Source: Homoserinibacter sp. GY 40078
Lineage (GTDB): Bacteria > Actinomycetota > Actinomycetes > Actinomycetales > Microbacteriaceae
Assembly (NCBI RefSeq): GCF_008017545.1
Contig: NZ_VRTZ01000001.1
Coordinates: 1,512,295 to 1,576,294, forward strand
Length of the DNA stretch: 64,000 nucleotides
Reading direction: 5' to 3'
The notes beneath the pieces were generated by a model, which saw nothing but the letters and a program-made list of their open reading frames with translations, did no database searches and had not been told where the DNA came from. Shown here piece after piece: positions 15,315-22,979 of this stretch (position 1 is its first letter; the number at the start of each line of letters is the position of its first letter). The position numbers and the translations under genes are program-made.

Positions 15315-18300
15315 ATGACCGACGCGCCTGCCAGCCGCCGCCCGGATCTCGGTCCGGGCGGCGTGCGCGCCCTCTGGCCTGTCGCCGTCGCCTCGCTCGC
15401 GGGGGCGCTGGGGATCGTGCTCGTCGCCGAGTCGGTCGCGCGCCAGTTGGCGGCGCTCGCGGCGGGGGAGGACCCGCGCGCATGGCTCGCGCTCGGTGCG
15501 GCCGGGGTCGTGCTCCGCGGTCTCGCCGTCTGGGTGCAGGCGGTCTTCGCCCGGCGCGCCGCGATCCGGGCGAAGACCCGCCTGCGCCACGACCTCGTGT
15601 CGCGCATCGCGGCGGGCGACCCGACGCGTGGCGGCACCGCCGTGCTCGCGACCGAAGGGCTCGACGCGCTCGACGACTACTACGGGACCGCCGTGCCGGC
15701 GATGATCTCGGCTGCGGTCATCCCGCTCGTCGCGGGCCTGCGGGTGCTGGGTGCCGATCTCGTGTCGGCCATCGTGCTCGCCTGCACCATCCCGCTCGTG
15801 CCGCTGTTCATGGTGCTCATCGGCATGCACACCCGCGACCGCGTGGAGCACGCGACCGATGCGCTGACCCGCCTCGGCGATCACCTCGTCGAACTCGCAC
15901 GCGGTCTTCCCGTGCTCGTGGGGCTCGGGCGCCTCGACGAGCAGCTCTCGGCGCTCGACGCGATCCAGCGCGACTACCGCCGCCGCACGGTGCTGACACT
16001 TCGCACGGCGTTCCTCTCGGCGCTCGCGCTCGAGCTCATCGCCACGATCTCGGTGGCGGTCGTCGCGGTGTTCCTCGGCATCCGGCTGCTGTCGGGCGAC
16101 GTCACCCTCGAGGTCGCCGTGCTCGTGCTGCTCCTCGCCCCCGAGTGCTTCACCGCTCTGCGTGACGTCGGTGCCGCGTTCCACTCCTCGCAGGATGGCC
16201 TTGCGGCGCTCACCCGTGTGCGCGGACTGCTCGGTGACGGGCGTGCTGCGGTGCTCCCGGCGCCGGGTGAGCCGGGCGTCGACGCACTCCGCGTGCGCTA
16301 CCTCGGGCGCGAGCCGGTCGTCGACCGTGTGACGGTGCGCCCCATGGTCGGTCGGATCACGGCCGTCACCGGACCGAGCGGCGCGGGCAAGTCGACGGTA
16401 CTCGCGGCCCTCGTCGGGGCGCTTCCCGCGGACGCCCGATGCGACGGCACCGTCACGGGCGACATCTCTCGCACCGCCTACCTCGCCCAGACGCCGAGGT
16501 TCGCGACCGCGACGCTCCGCGACGAGCTCGCGCTCGCGGGCGCGGATGCCGACACGGCGCGGGCACTCGCGGCCGAACTCGGTATCGAAGGGCTCCTGCT
16601 CGCGCCGCTCGCGGAGCTCAGCCCGGGGGAGCAGCGGCGCGCGGGTCTCGTGCGCGCCCTCGCCCGGGTGGATGCGGGCGCCGAGCTCCTCGTGCTGGAC
16701 GAACCGACCGCGCACCTCGACGAGGGCTCCGCCCAGTTGGCCCGCGACGCCATCCGTCGCCGCGCCGACCGCGTGGCGACCGTGCTCGTCACCCACGAAG
16801 CGGCGACGCTCGCGCTCGCCGATGAGACCGTCCCCGTCGATGCCGCCGTCGCCACCACCGCCGTCGACGGGGACCTCCCCGACTCCCTTCCCGCCGCCGC
16901 GGGCGCGATGCCCTCGAACCCTGCCGGCGCGATACCGCTCACCCGCACGGAGGGTGGCGTGGCGGTGTCGCGCTCGGGCGAATGGCGCGTGCTGCGCGCG
17001 GTTCTCGGCGCCGCCCCGTGGCGGTGGGTCGGCTCTGCGGGGATGGGTGCTCTCGCGATCGGCCTCGGGCTCTCGCTCACGGCGGTCTCCGGCTGGCTCA
17101 TCGTGCGCGCCTCCGAGATGCCGGCGATCATGTACCTCCTCGTCGCGATCGTCGGCGTCCGCTTCTTCGGCCTCGGGCGCCCGATCGCGCGGTACGTGGA
17201 GCGTCTGCTCTCTCATGACGCGGTGTTCCGGGCGACGGATGCGCTGAGGCTGCGGCTCTGGGGCGGCCTCGCCTCCCACGGCCCGGCGATGCGCACCCTG
17301 CTCGGCGGGGGCGCCGCACTCGACGTGCTCGTCACGGAGCCGGCGGAGCTGCGCGAGCACCTGCCGCGGATCGTGCCGCCCCTCGCGGCGGGAGTCGTGG
17401 CGGTCGCCGGGGTCGGCGTCGTGACCTCTCTGCTCGCACCGGAGCTCGCGGGGGTGGTCTGGGCCGTGCTCGCCGTGACCGTCGTCCTCGCGGCGGCGGG
17501 AGGTCTGGTGGCGGCCCGGGGCGCGGGTCCCGAGCGGGTCGCCCTGCGATCCTCTCTCGTGCGTCGCATCGCGGCGCTCGGCGAGGCCGCAGACGAGCTG
17601 CGCGGTGGCGGGCTGGCCCCCGCCGCCGTCGCCGAGGTGGACGCGCTGGGACGCCGCCTCGCATCCGCTGAGAGCCGGTCGGCCGCCGCCGCCGGTGTCG
17701 GATCCGCCGTGGCCATCGTCGGCTGTGCGGGTCTCGCCGTCGCGGTTCCGGTGCTGGCACCCGCGACCATGCCGGTCGCGACCGTCGCAGTGGTGTCGCT
17801 CCTGGCGCTCGCCGTCGCAGAGGCGGTGGATCAGGTCACCGCGGCCGCGCGGCGCATCCCGGCCATGCGGGCGGTCCTCGCGCGCATCGCGCCCGTGTTC
17901 GACGCGCCGGTTGCGCCCAGAGGCGAGCGCGAGGTCGTCGGTCCGGTCGAGCGGATCGAACTCGATGGTGTGACGCGCGTGCTGCCGACCACCGGTGCGA
18001 CGCTCTTCGCGGATGTGGACGGCGCCGTCGGACGCGGGGGACGACTGCGCATCGACGGACCATCGGGTGCGGGCAAGTCGACTCTGCTGGCGATGGTGAT
18101 GGGCTCGCTCACCCCGGATGCCGGCCGAATCGCCGTCGACGGCGTGCCCGTCGCCGAGTTGTCCCGCTCGTCGTGGAGCCGTCACGTGGCGTGGTGCCCG
18201 CAGGAGGCGCACGTCTTCGACTCGACCGTGCGCGGCAACCTCCTCATCGGGCGCGACCGTGAGGATCCCGTCTCCGACGCCGAACTCACTGACGTGATCG

Positions 18301-18626
18301 AACGGGTCGGCCTCGGAGACCTCGTGCGCAGCATGCCCGACGGACTCGCGACGAGGGTCGGGCAGGCGGGCCGCGCGCTCTCCGGCGGCGAACGGCAGCG
18401 TCTCGCCGTCGCGCGCGCTCTGCTGAGCCGCGCCGAGGTGCTCCTCCTCGACGAGCCCACCGCGCACCTCGACGAACCGACCGCACGCGAACTGATGCGC
18501 GACATCGACCAGGCCTCGGCGGATCGAATCGTGGTGCTCGTGTCGCACCGCCCGCTCGACCGCGATGGCCGGGACGGCGTCGTGGAACTCGGGCGACCGT
18601 CTGCGGATGTCCGCATCGGGGGCTGA
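15315..18626 (+). CDS. cydDC: Fused CydD-CydC thiol-reductant ABC exporter
   Basis: An inner-membrane ABC exporter required for cytochrome bd assembly; E. coli CydDC exports glutathione and cysteine. Here the two halves are one 1103-residue polypeptide. The order is a membrane domain (about 20-300), ATPase 1 with Walker A G-P-S-G-A-G-K-S-T near residue 354 and signature L-S-P-G-E-Q, a linker near 515-555, a second membrane domain (about 560-840), and ATPase 2 with the same Walker A near residue 916 and signature L-S-G-G-E-R. Both ATPases have L-L-D-E-P-T or L-V-L-D-E-P-T Walker B motifs. It follows cydB by 4 nt. Such fusions recur in Actinobacteria; in many other bacteria the subunits are separate. 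Confidence 0.93.
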   Translation: MTDAPASRRPDLGPGGVRALWPVAVASLAGALGIVLVAESVARQLAALAAGEDPRAWLALGAAGVVLRGLAVWVQAVFARRAAIRAKTRLRHDLVSRIAAGDPTRGGTAVLATEGLDALDDYYGTAVPAMISAAVIPLVAGLRVLGADLVSAIVLACTIPLVPLFMVLIGMHTRDRVEHATDALTRLGDHLVELARGLPVLVGLGRLDEQLSALDAIQRDYRRRTVLTLRTAFLSALALELIATISVAVVAVFLGIRLLSGDVTLEVAVLVLLLAPECFTALRDVGAAFHSSQDGLAALTRVRGLLGDGRAAVLPAPGEPGVDALRVRYLGREPVVDRVTVRPMVGRITAVTGPSGAGKSTVLAALVGALPADARCDGTVTGDISRTAYLAQTPRFATATLRDELALAGADADTARALAAELGIEGLLLAPLAELSPGEQRRAGLVRALARVDAGAELLVLDEPTAHLDEGSAQLARDAIRRRADRVATVLVTHEAATLALADETVPVDAAVATTAVDGDLPDSLPAAAGAMPSNPAGAIPLTRTEGGVAVSRSGEWRVLRAVLGAAPWRWVGSAGMGALAIGLGLSLTAVSGWLIVRASEMPAIMYLLVAIVGVRFFGLGRPIARYVERLLSHDAVFRATDALRLRLWGGLASHGPAMRTLLGGGAALDVLVTEPAELREHLPRIVPPLAAGVVAVAGVGVVTSLLAPELAGVVWAVLAVTVVLAAAGGLVAARGAGPERVALRSSLVRRIAALGEAADELRGGGLAPAAVAEVDALGRRLASAESRSAAAAGVGSAVAIVGCAGLAVAVPVLAPATMPVATVAVVSLLALAVAEAVDQVTAAARRIPAMRAVLARIAPVFDAPVAPRGEREVVGPVERIELDGVTRVLPTTGATLFADVDGAVGRGGRLRIDGPSGAGKSTLLAMVMGSLTPDAGRIAVDGVPVAELSRSSWSRHVAWCPQEAHVFDSTVRGNLLIGRDREDPVSDAELTDVIERVGLGDLVRSMPDGLATRVGQAGRALSGGERQRLAVARALLSRAEVLLLDEPTAHLDEPTARELMRDIDQASADRIVVLVSHRPLDRDGRDGVVELGRPSADVRIGG

Positions 18627-18657
18627 CCCCACCCCGCATCCGTCTGCGAGCCGGATG

Positions 18658-18676
18658 ACGCCCGCGGCGGGCGTCC
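18658..18676 (+). terminator. Hairpin after cydDC
   Basis: GACGCCCGC and GCGGGCGTC form a perfect 9-bp inverted repeat around a single base, so the real loop opens a few pairs. It lies between the cyd operon and the next kinase gene. There is no T-tract, so terminator activity is plausible but unproven. Confidence 0.45.
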
Positions 18677-18690
18677 ACGATGCTGGTGGC

Positions 18691-20049
18691 ATGTCCGATA
18701 CGCGTCGCGGGTACGGCCGCTACTGGGCGGGGCTGCTGCCCGAGCTCGGCTTCCTGCTGCCGGTGCTGCCCATCATCATCATCTCCACCACCCTGCTGAC
18801 GACCCTGTTCTTGGTCGGCGTCGGCACGATCGCGATCGTCATCGGCATCTTCGTGGTCGTCGCGGCGCTGTTCTGCTCGCGCGCGTTGGGGATGTTCGAG
18901 CTGCTGCGCCTGCGCGGTGCGATGTACCCGCCCATCACTCCGCCCCGCTGGGACCGCGCCGAACGTCGAGGCGTTCTCGCCAAGATCCTCGGGCCGGTCG
19001 TCGACGGGCACTACTGGCTGTACCTGCTGCACGGTGCGATCGTGAACTTCATCGTGGGCATCGTCACGTGGACGATCACGATCGTCTGGCTGTCGATCGC
19101 GCTGGGCGGCACGACCGCATGGATCTGGGTGCAGTTCCTCCCAGGCGACGCGCACTGGTCGGTTGCGGGCTGGAGCGACAGGATTCCGGCGCGCGTGGTG
19201 GAGCGCATCCCCGACTGGCTCGAGCTCGGTTCGGTCGTAGGGCCGCTGGTGACGTTCGTCGTCGGGCTCGCGTTCTTGCTCTCGCTTCCGTTCGTGACTC
19301 ACGGCCTCACGTGGGTGCACTATTCCGTCGCGCGAGGGATGCTCGCCGCCTTCCAGGCGGAGCGCCTCAGCGAGCAGGTCGCCGACCTGTCGGTGGCCCG
19401 CACGGCCGCCGTCGCCGCGGAAGGAACCGCCCTCCGGCGCCTGGAGCGCGACATTCACGACGGCCCGCAGCAGCGGCTGGTCCGGCTGCAGATGGATCTG
19501 GCGTCCGCCGACCGTCAGCTCGAGAAGGACCCGCAGGCGGCCCGCGAACTGATCGCAGGTGCGATGCAGCAGTCCAAGGAGGCGCTCGAAGAACTGCGTG
19601 CACTCTCCCGTGGATTCGCGCCGCCCATCCTGCTCGACCGGGGGCTCGTCGCCGCGCTCGAGTCACTCGCCGTGCGCTCGCCCCTGCCCACCCACATCGA
19701 GTCGTTCCTCCCGCCGGAGCTGGAGTTGCCGCCGGAACTCGAGCGCAACGCCTACTTCATCGCGGCGGAGGCGCTCACGAACGTCGCCAAGCACTCAGGT
19801 GCGAGGAACGCGTGGGTGCGGTTGGAGCTGCGCCGGGTGCCCGATGGCGATGCCACGTGGCTGGATGTCGTGGTCACCGACGACGGCACGGGAGGCGCAT
19901 CCGCGGTTCCGGGGCACGGACTCACCGGGATCGAGGAGCGCCTGCGCGGCCTCGGCGGCGTGATGGAGCTGCGCAGCCCGATCGGCGGACCCACCCACGT
20001 GATCGCGCACCTTCCGCTCACCGCTCAGCTACCGACGTCGACCGCCTAG
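18691..20049 (+). CDS. Membrane sensor histidine kinase (NarL-type partner)
   Basis: A 452-residue kinase with an N-terminal hydrophobic sensor region (about residues 15-225, four or five helices in two blocks, putative-sensor/PF13796-like). It continues with a HisKA_3 domain with phospho-His in R-D-I-H-D-G-P-Q-Q-R-L and a HATPase domain with N-V-A-K-H-S, D-D-G-T-G-G and G-H-G-L-T-G-I-E-E-R. ATG at 18691 is preferred to an upstream start because the preceding codons look non-coding and the hydrophobic block then starts at the normal distance. It is paired with the response regulator that begins 9 nt after its stop. Signal and targets are unknown; proximity to cyd genes is only suggestive. Confidence 0.88.
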   Translation: MSDTRRGYGRYWAGLLPELGFLLPVLPIIIISTTLLTTLFLVGVGTIAIVIGIFVVVAALFCSRALGMFELLRLRGAMYPPITPPRWDRAERRGVLAKILGPVVDGHYWLYLLHGAIVNFIVGIVTWTITIVWLSIALGGTTAWIWVQFLPGDAHWSVAGWSDRIPARVVERIPDWLELGSVVGPLVTFVVGLAFLLSLPFVTHGLTWVHYSVARGMLAAFQAERLSEQVADLSVARTAAVAAEGTALRRLERDIHDGPQQRLVRLQMDLASADRQLEKDPQAARELIAGAMQQSKEALEELRALSRGFAPPILLDRGLVAALESLAVRSPLPTHIESFLPPELELPPELERNAYFIAAEALTNVAKHSGARNAWVRLELRRVPDGDATWLDVVVTDDGTGGASAVPGHGLTGIEERLRGLGGVMELRSPIGGPTHVIAHLPLTAQLPTSTA

Positions 20050-20052
20050 CCT
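20047..20052 (+). promoter_or_regulatory. -10 element TAGCCT before the response regulator
   Basis: TAGCCT overlaps the kinase stop and ends 6 nt before the GTG of the regulator, so a separate leaderless transcript is possible in addition to read-through. Confidence 0.4.
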
Positions 20053-20058
20053 GGGGGT

Positions 20059-20703
20059 GTGAGCGTGCGCGTCGTGGTCGCCGACGATTCGGTGCTGTTG
20101 CGAGAGGGGCTCGTCCGCGTGCTCGAAGAGGCCGGACATGACGTGGTCGGTTCCTACGGCGACGCGGACGAACTGCTCGCCGAGGTCGAGGACCTGGCGC
20201 CCGAGCTGGCCGTGCTCGACGTGCGGATGCCGCCTACGTTCCGCGATGAAGGGGTGCGGGCCGCGATCCGCCTGCGCACCGAGCATCCGACCATGGGCAT
20301 CCTCTTGCTCTCGCAATACGTCGAGGTGGCCTACGCGCAAGAGCTGCTGGGCTCCGGCGGCGGGGGAGTGGGCTACCTGCTGAAGGATCGCGTCGCCTCG
20401 CTCGCCGATCTGACCGACGCGATCGACCGCATCGCCGCGGGTGGTACCGTGCTCGACCCGGAGGTCGTGGCGCAGCTCATCGGCCGCCGCAACGATCCGC
20501 TCGCCTCGCTCACCCCGCGGGAGCGCGAGGTTCTGCAGCTGATGGCGGAGGGGCGCAGCAACACCGCCATCGCCCAGTCGCTGTTCATCGGCGTGGGTGC
20601 GGTGGAGAAGAACGTCACCGCGATCTTCACGAAGCTCGGACTCGAGGAGTCGGGCACCGACCACCGCCGCGTGCTCGCGGTGCTCGCGCTGCTGCAGCGC
20701 TGA
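20059..20703 (+). CDS. NarL/FixJ-family response regulator
   Basis: A 214-residue DNA-binding response regulator that partners the upstream membrane kinase. The receiver domain has Asp9, Asp10, phospho-acceptor Asp54 in V-L-D-V-R-M-P and a conserved Lys in Y-L-L-K-D. The C-terminal LuxR domain reads L-T-P-R-E-R-E-V-L-Q-L-M-A-E-G and ends with N-V-T-A-I-F-T-K-L-G-L. The start is GTG. Downstream, two tandem hairpins separate it from a convergent DUF2510 gene. The regulon cannot be inferred from this sequence. Confidence 0.92.
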   Translation: MSVRVVVADDSVLLREGLVRVLEEAGHDVVGSYGDADELLAEVEDLAPELAVLDVRMPPTFRDEGVRAAIRLRTEHPTMGILLLSQYVEVAYAQELLGSGGGGVGYLLKDRVASLADLTDAIDRIAAGGTVLDPEVVAQLIGRRNDPLASLTPREREVLQLMAEGRSNTAIAQSLFIGVGAVEKNVTAIFTKLGLEESGTDHRRVLAVLALLQR

Positions 20704-20739
20704 GCCATTGGGTGCGCGGTGCAGCTCGCGGCTCGTAGT

Positions 20740-20782
20740 GCCGACGTGCGGGCGGATCATCGATCGACGCCCGCACGTCGGC
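20740..20782. terminator. Strong inverted repeat between convergent genes
   Basis: A 15-bp perfect stem (20740-20754 with 20768-20782; arm GCCGACGTGCGGGCG) has a 13-nt loop. It sits between convergent genes and is best read as a bidirectional terminator. Confidence 0.6.
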
Positions 20783-20787
20783 TGACA

Positions 20788-20818
20788 GTCGATGCTTCCA
20801 CCCGTCAGAAGCACCGAC
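20788..20818. repeat. Second hairpin in tandem
   Basis: GTCGATGCTTC and GAAGCACCGAC form an 11-bp stem with one G-T wobble, 6 bp after the previous hairpin. Its loop is 9 nt. It may back up termination from the DUF2510 side. Confidence 0.45.
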
Positions 20819-20887
20819 TATCGGCTGTGGAGCGGGGTGCAGGTGTATCTCCGCGCCCCACGGGTCCGGGCACGGGCTGAGGGTCCG

Positions 20888-21073
20888 TCAGGCGACGGAG
20901 GTGTGGACGTTCGTTCCGAATTCTGTGCGCCACCCGCTCTGCACGGCGGGGTCCTCGTGGATGTGGTTGGTCCACGAGATGCCGTTCCACCAGCGCAGCT
21001 GGGGGATGCCGAGCGGATCGCGATACCAGCCCGCCGGGGCGGCGGACGTGGCAGGGGTCACCACGGTGGTCAT
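20888..21073 (-). CDS. Small DUF2510 protein
   Basis: A 61-residue protein made almost entirely of one DUF2510 module. The typical A-P-A-G-W-Y-R-D-P (residues 12-20), L-R-W-W-N-G (residues 26-31) and W-T aromatic pattern is present. In most actinobacterial proteins this module sits at the N-terminus of a larger membrane protein; here it stands alone, and its function is unknown. A TTCAGGAG ribosome site lies before the ATG. It converges with the response regulator gene across two hairpins. Confidence 0.75.
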   Translation of the reverse strand: MTTVVTPATSAAPAGWYRDPLGIPQLRWWNGISWTNHIHEDPAVQSGWRTEFGTNVHTSVA

Positions 21074-21191
21074 GGGTTGCTCCTGAAGGGGACGGGTTCA
21101 GCCGCAGCAGGGGGGTAGGGCGGAGCGGCTGACGCGATAGTACTGCCCCCTATTCGGGGGCGCAACGGATTTCTCCCGGTCAGAAGCGGTG

Positions 21192-21206
21192 CTTGCTTCA
21201 TGCAAG
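21192..21206. promoter_or_regulatory. Operator-like palindrome before the HxlR gene
   Basis: CTTGC-TTCAT-GCAAG is a perfect 5-bp-arm repeat ending 9 bp before the -10 element, covering the -35 region. Placement fits autorepression by the HxlR-type product. Confidence 0.5.
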
Positions 21207-21215
21207 TGGCGCGGA

Positions 21216-21221
21216 TACGGT
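21216..21221 (+). promoter_or_regulatory. -10 element TACGGT of the HxlR gene
   Basis: TACGGT ends 6 nt before the ATG at 21228 with no ribosome site, consistent with leaderless expression. Confidence 0.45.
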
Positions 21222-21227
21222 TGCGGC

Positions 21228-21728
21228 ATGTTGGGACGCGCCTACGAGACGCAGGTTTGCTCTATCTCGCGCACCCTCGAGGTGTTCGGGGAGCGTTGGA
21301 CCTTCTTGATCATGCGCAACGCGCTGTTCGCCGACTCGACGCGCTTCGTCGAGTTCCAGCGCAGCCTCGGTATCGCAACGAACGTGCTCGCTGTGCGGCT
21401 CGAGCACCTGGTCGAGTCGGGCGTGATGGAGCGGGTCACCGCGGATGGCGAGGAGTCGCCGCGGTACCGCTTGACCGACCGCGGGCGGGATCTCGCCCCC
21501 GCGCTCATCGCGCTCACCGAGTGGGGCGACCGGTGGGCGGCGCCGTCGGGCGAGCCGGTGCGCTATCTCCACCACGCGGGCGAGCATCCGGTGCGGATGC
21601 GCCTCGTGTGCGAGATCTGCGGTGTGCTGGACGACGCTGACAGGGTCGAGGCTCTGCCCGGCCCGGGCATGCCGGGGCCGCAGGCGGAGCGGCTGCTCGA
21701 GCGGCACCGGATGAGGCACGCGGGCTGA
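21228..21728 (+). CDS. HxlR-family winged-helix regulator
   Basis: A 166-residue MarR-like regulator of the HxlR class. It opens with C-S-I-S-R-T-L-E-V-F-G-E-R-W-T-F-L-I-M-R (Cys10, the redox/ligand-sensitive cysteine position of many HxlR proteins). The winged helix follows with F-V-E-F-Q-R-S-L-G-I-A-T-N-V-L-A-V-R-L and Y-R-L-T-D-R-G-R-D-L. An unusual tail carries a C-E-I-C pair near residue 129 that could bind metal or form a disulphide. ATG at 21228 is chosen because it is 6 nt from TACGGT; an upstream in-frame start would run through the operator. The next gene on the strand, a RibD-C/DHFR-like protein, is a likely target or partner. Confidence 0.88.
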   Translation: MLGRAYETQVCSISRTLEVFGERWTFLIMRNALFADSTRFVEFQRSLGIATNVLAVRLEHLVESGVMERVTADGEESPRYRLTDRGRDLAPALIALTEWGDRWAAPSGEPVRYLHHAGEHPVRMRLVCEICGVLDDADRVEALPGPGMPGPQAERLLERHRMRHAG

Positions 21729-21764
21729 TCGGCTCGCGCGGGTACGAGACGGGACGGAGACGTC

Positions 21765-22316
21765 ATGGGCAAGCTGATCGTGGTGCAGTTCATCACCCTC
21801 GACGGGGTTGTCGAAGATCCGGACGGGCGCGGCGGCACGCCCTTCGGCGGATGGGCGATGCGCTATGGACCGGAGGGGGTGGCCGGTGACAAGTTCGCGC
21901 TGGGCGACATCATGTCGACTGGCGTGCTGCTGTTCGGTCGCACCACCTGGGAGCACTTCGCGACCCTCTGGCCGTCTCGCGAGAACGACTTCGCGAAGGT
22001 CATGAACAGTGCGACGAAGGTGGTGGCGACGCACCGTCCGATCGATCCTTACGCATGGGCGAACTCCTCAGAGATCGACGGATCGCTGGAGGACTGGGTG
22101 CGCGCCACGGTCGCCGTGCGCGACATCGTCGTGATCGGCAGCGGATCGGTGGTCTCGGCGCTCGCGGCCGCCGAACTCGTCGACGAGTACCGGCTGCTCA
22201 CCTTCCCCGTCGCGCTCGGTGCGGGGCGGCAGCTGTTCCGCGGCGGGGTCGAGGTGACGCTGATGTCGACGGAGATGGCGGGTCCGGGGATGCTGTCGAT
22301 CTACTCGACGCGATAG
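21765..22316 (+). CDS. DHFR-like / RibD C-terminal domain protein
   Basis: A 183-residue cytoplasmic protein of the RibD_C/dihydrofolate-reductase-like family. It has the N-terminal V-V-Q-F-I-T-L-D-G-V-V-E-D-P, the nucleotide-contact L-L-F-G-R-T-T-W-E and a late V-I-G-S-G-S-V-V segment. Members bind NADPH but most have no defined substrate. It is not the biosynthetic folA or ribD. It lies 36 nt after the HxlR regulator, preceded by a GGACGGAGA ribosome site, and is probably in its operon. Confidence 0.82.
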   Translation: MGKLIVVQFITLDGVVEDPDGRGGTPFGGWAMRYGPEGVAGDKFALGDIMSTGVLLFGRTTWEHFATLWPSRENDFAKVMNSATKVVATHRPIDPYAWANSSEIDGSLEDWVRATVAVRDIVVIGSGSVVSALAAAELVDEYRLLTFPVALGAGRQLFRGGVEVTLMSTEMAGPGMLSIYSTR

Positions 22317-22324
22317 CCGGCGGA

Positions 22325-22349
22325 TCTATGCACAGAACTTGTGCATAGA
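22325..22349. promoter_or_regulatory. Perfect operator palindrome before the ArsR gene
   Basis: TCTATGCACA-GAACT-TGTGCATAGA has perfect 10-bp arms. The right arm overlaps TAGACT (22346-22351), a likely -10 element, so bound repressor would block RNA polymerase directly. Confidence 0.65.
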
Positions 22350-22373
22350 CTCTCTGCATGCGAGGATCGCCGC

Positions 22374-22979
22374 ATGAGCGATGCGACCTCGACCCCCGGC
22401 GGCTACACCGGCATGCGCCTCGACGCGCGTTCCGTGCGGGTGCTCGCGCATCCGCTGCGTTCGCGGATCCTGGGGCGGTTGCGCCTGCACGGCCCCGCGA
22501 CGGCCACAGAGCTCGCGGCCGATCTCGGCACCAACACGGGAGCCACGAGCTACCACCTGCGTGCCCTCGAGTCGGTGGGTCTCGTGGTCGACACGGAGGA
22601 GGGCGCGGGCAAGCGGCGGCTCTGGCGCGCCTCGACGGATAGCCACTCGTGGACCGACTCCGACTTCGCGGGCGACGAGGATGCCCGCACGGCACTCGGC
22701 TGGCTGCAGCGCGACTATGTGCGCCAGAACGCGGAGCGCGCCGAGCAGTGGCTGGATGTCAGCGAGACGTGGCCCGCCGAGTGGGCCGATCGTCTGGGCC
22801 TCGACGACACGGTGCTGCAGGTGACGCCCGAGCAGCTCGACGAGTTCGAGCGGCAGCTCGAGGCTCTGGTCGACCGCTACCGCCAGGCGGGGGCGGGGGA
22901 CACGCGCGCCCTCCGCGTCCATATGTCGCGGTTCCGGCGGCCCGTCGACCTGCGTGCACCGCATCAGCGCGAGCCGTGA
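22374..22979 (+). CDS. ArsR-like winged-helix regulator
   Basis: A 201-residue regulator with an ArsR/HTH_20 winged helix at about residues 18-80 (V-L-A-H-P-L-R-S-R-I-L-G, then T-A-T-E-L-A-A-D-L-G-T-N-T-G-A-T-S-Y-H-L). The longer C-terminal part has a W-L-x-R-D-Y-V-R-Q-N-A-E-R pattern typical of drug- or stress-linked members rather than metal sensors; no CxC metal site is present. ATG at 22374 has GAGGA nearby. It precedes an MFS gene whose GTG overlaps its stop (GTGA), a classic regulator-exporter pair, and a perfect palindrome lies over its promoter. Confidence 0.88.
   Translation: MSDATSTPGGYTGMRLDARSVRVLAHPLRSRILGRLRLHGPATATELAADLGTNTGATSYHLRALESVGLVVDTEEGAGKRRLWRASTDSHSWTDSDFAGDEDARTALGWLQRDYVRQNAERAEQWLDVSETWPAEWADRLGLDDTVLQVTPEQLDEFERQLEALVDRYRQAGAGDTRALRVHMSRFRRPVDLRAPHQREP

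Noticed and set aside
15177-18692. A 1171-codon minus-strand frame
   Set aside because: Antisense to cydDC, with a low-complexity Arg/His/Glu/Asp-rich translation and no ribosome site.
22358-22642. Leaderless ATG at 22358 after TAGACT
   Set aside because: It is out of frame with the ArsR-like protein and gives an arginine-rich shadow; the real start is 22374.
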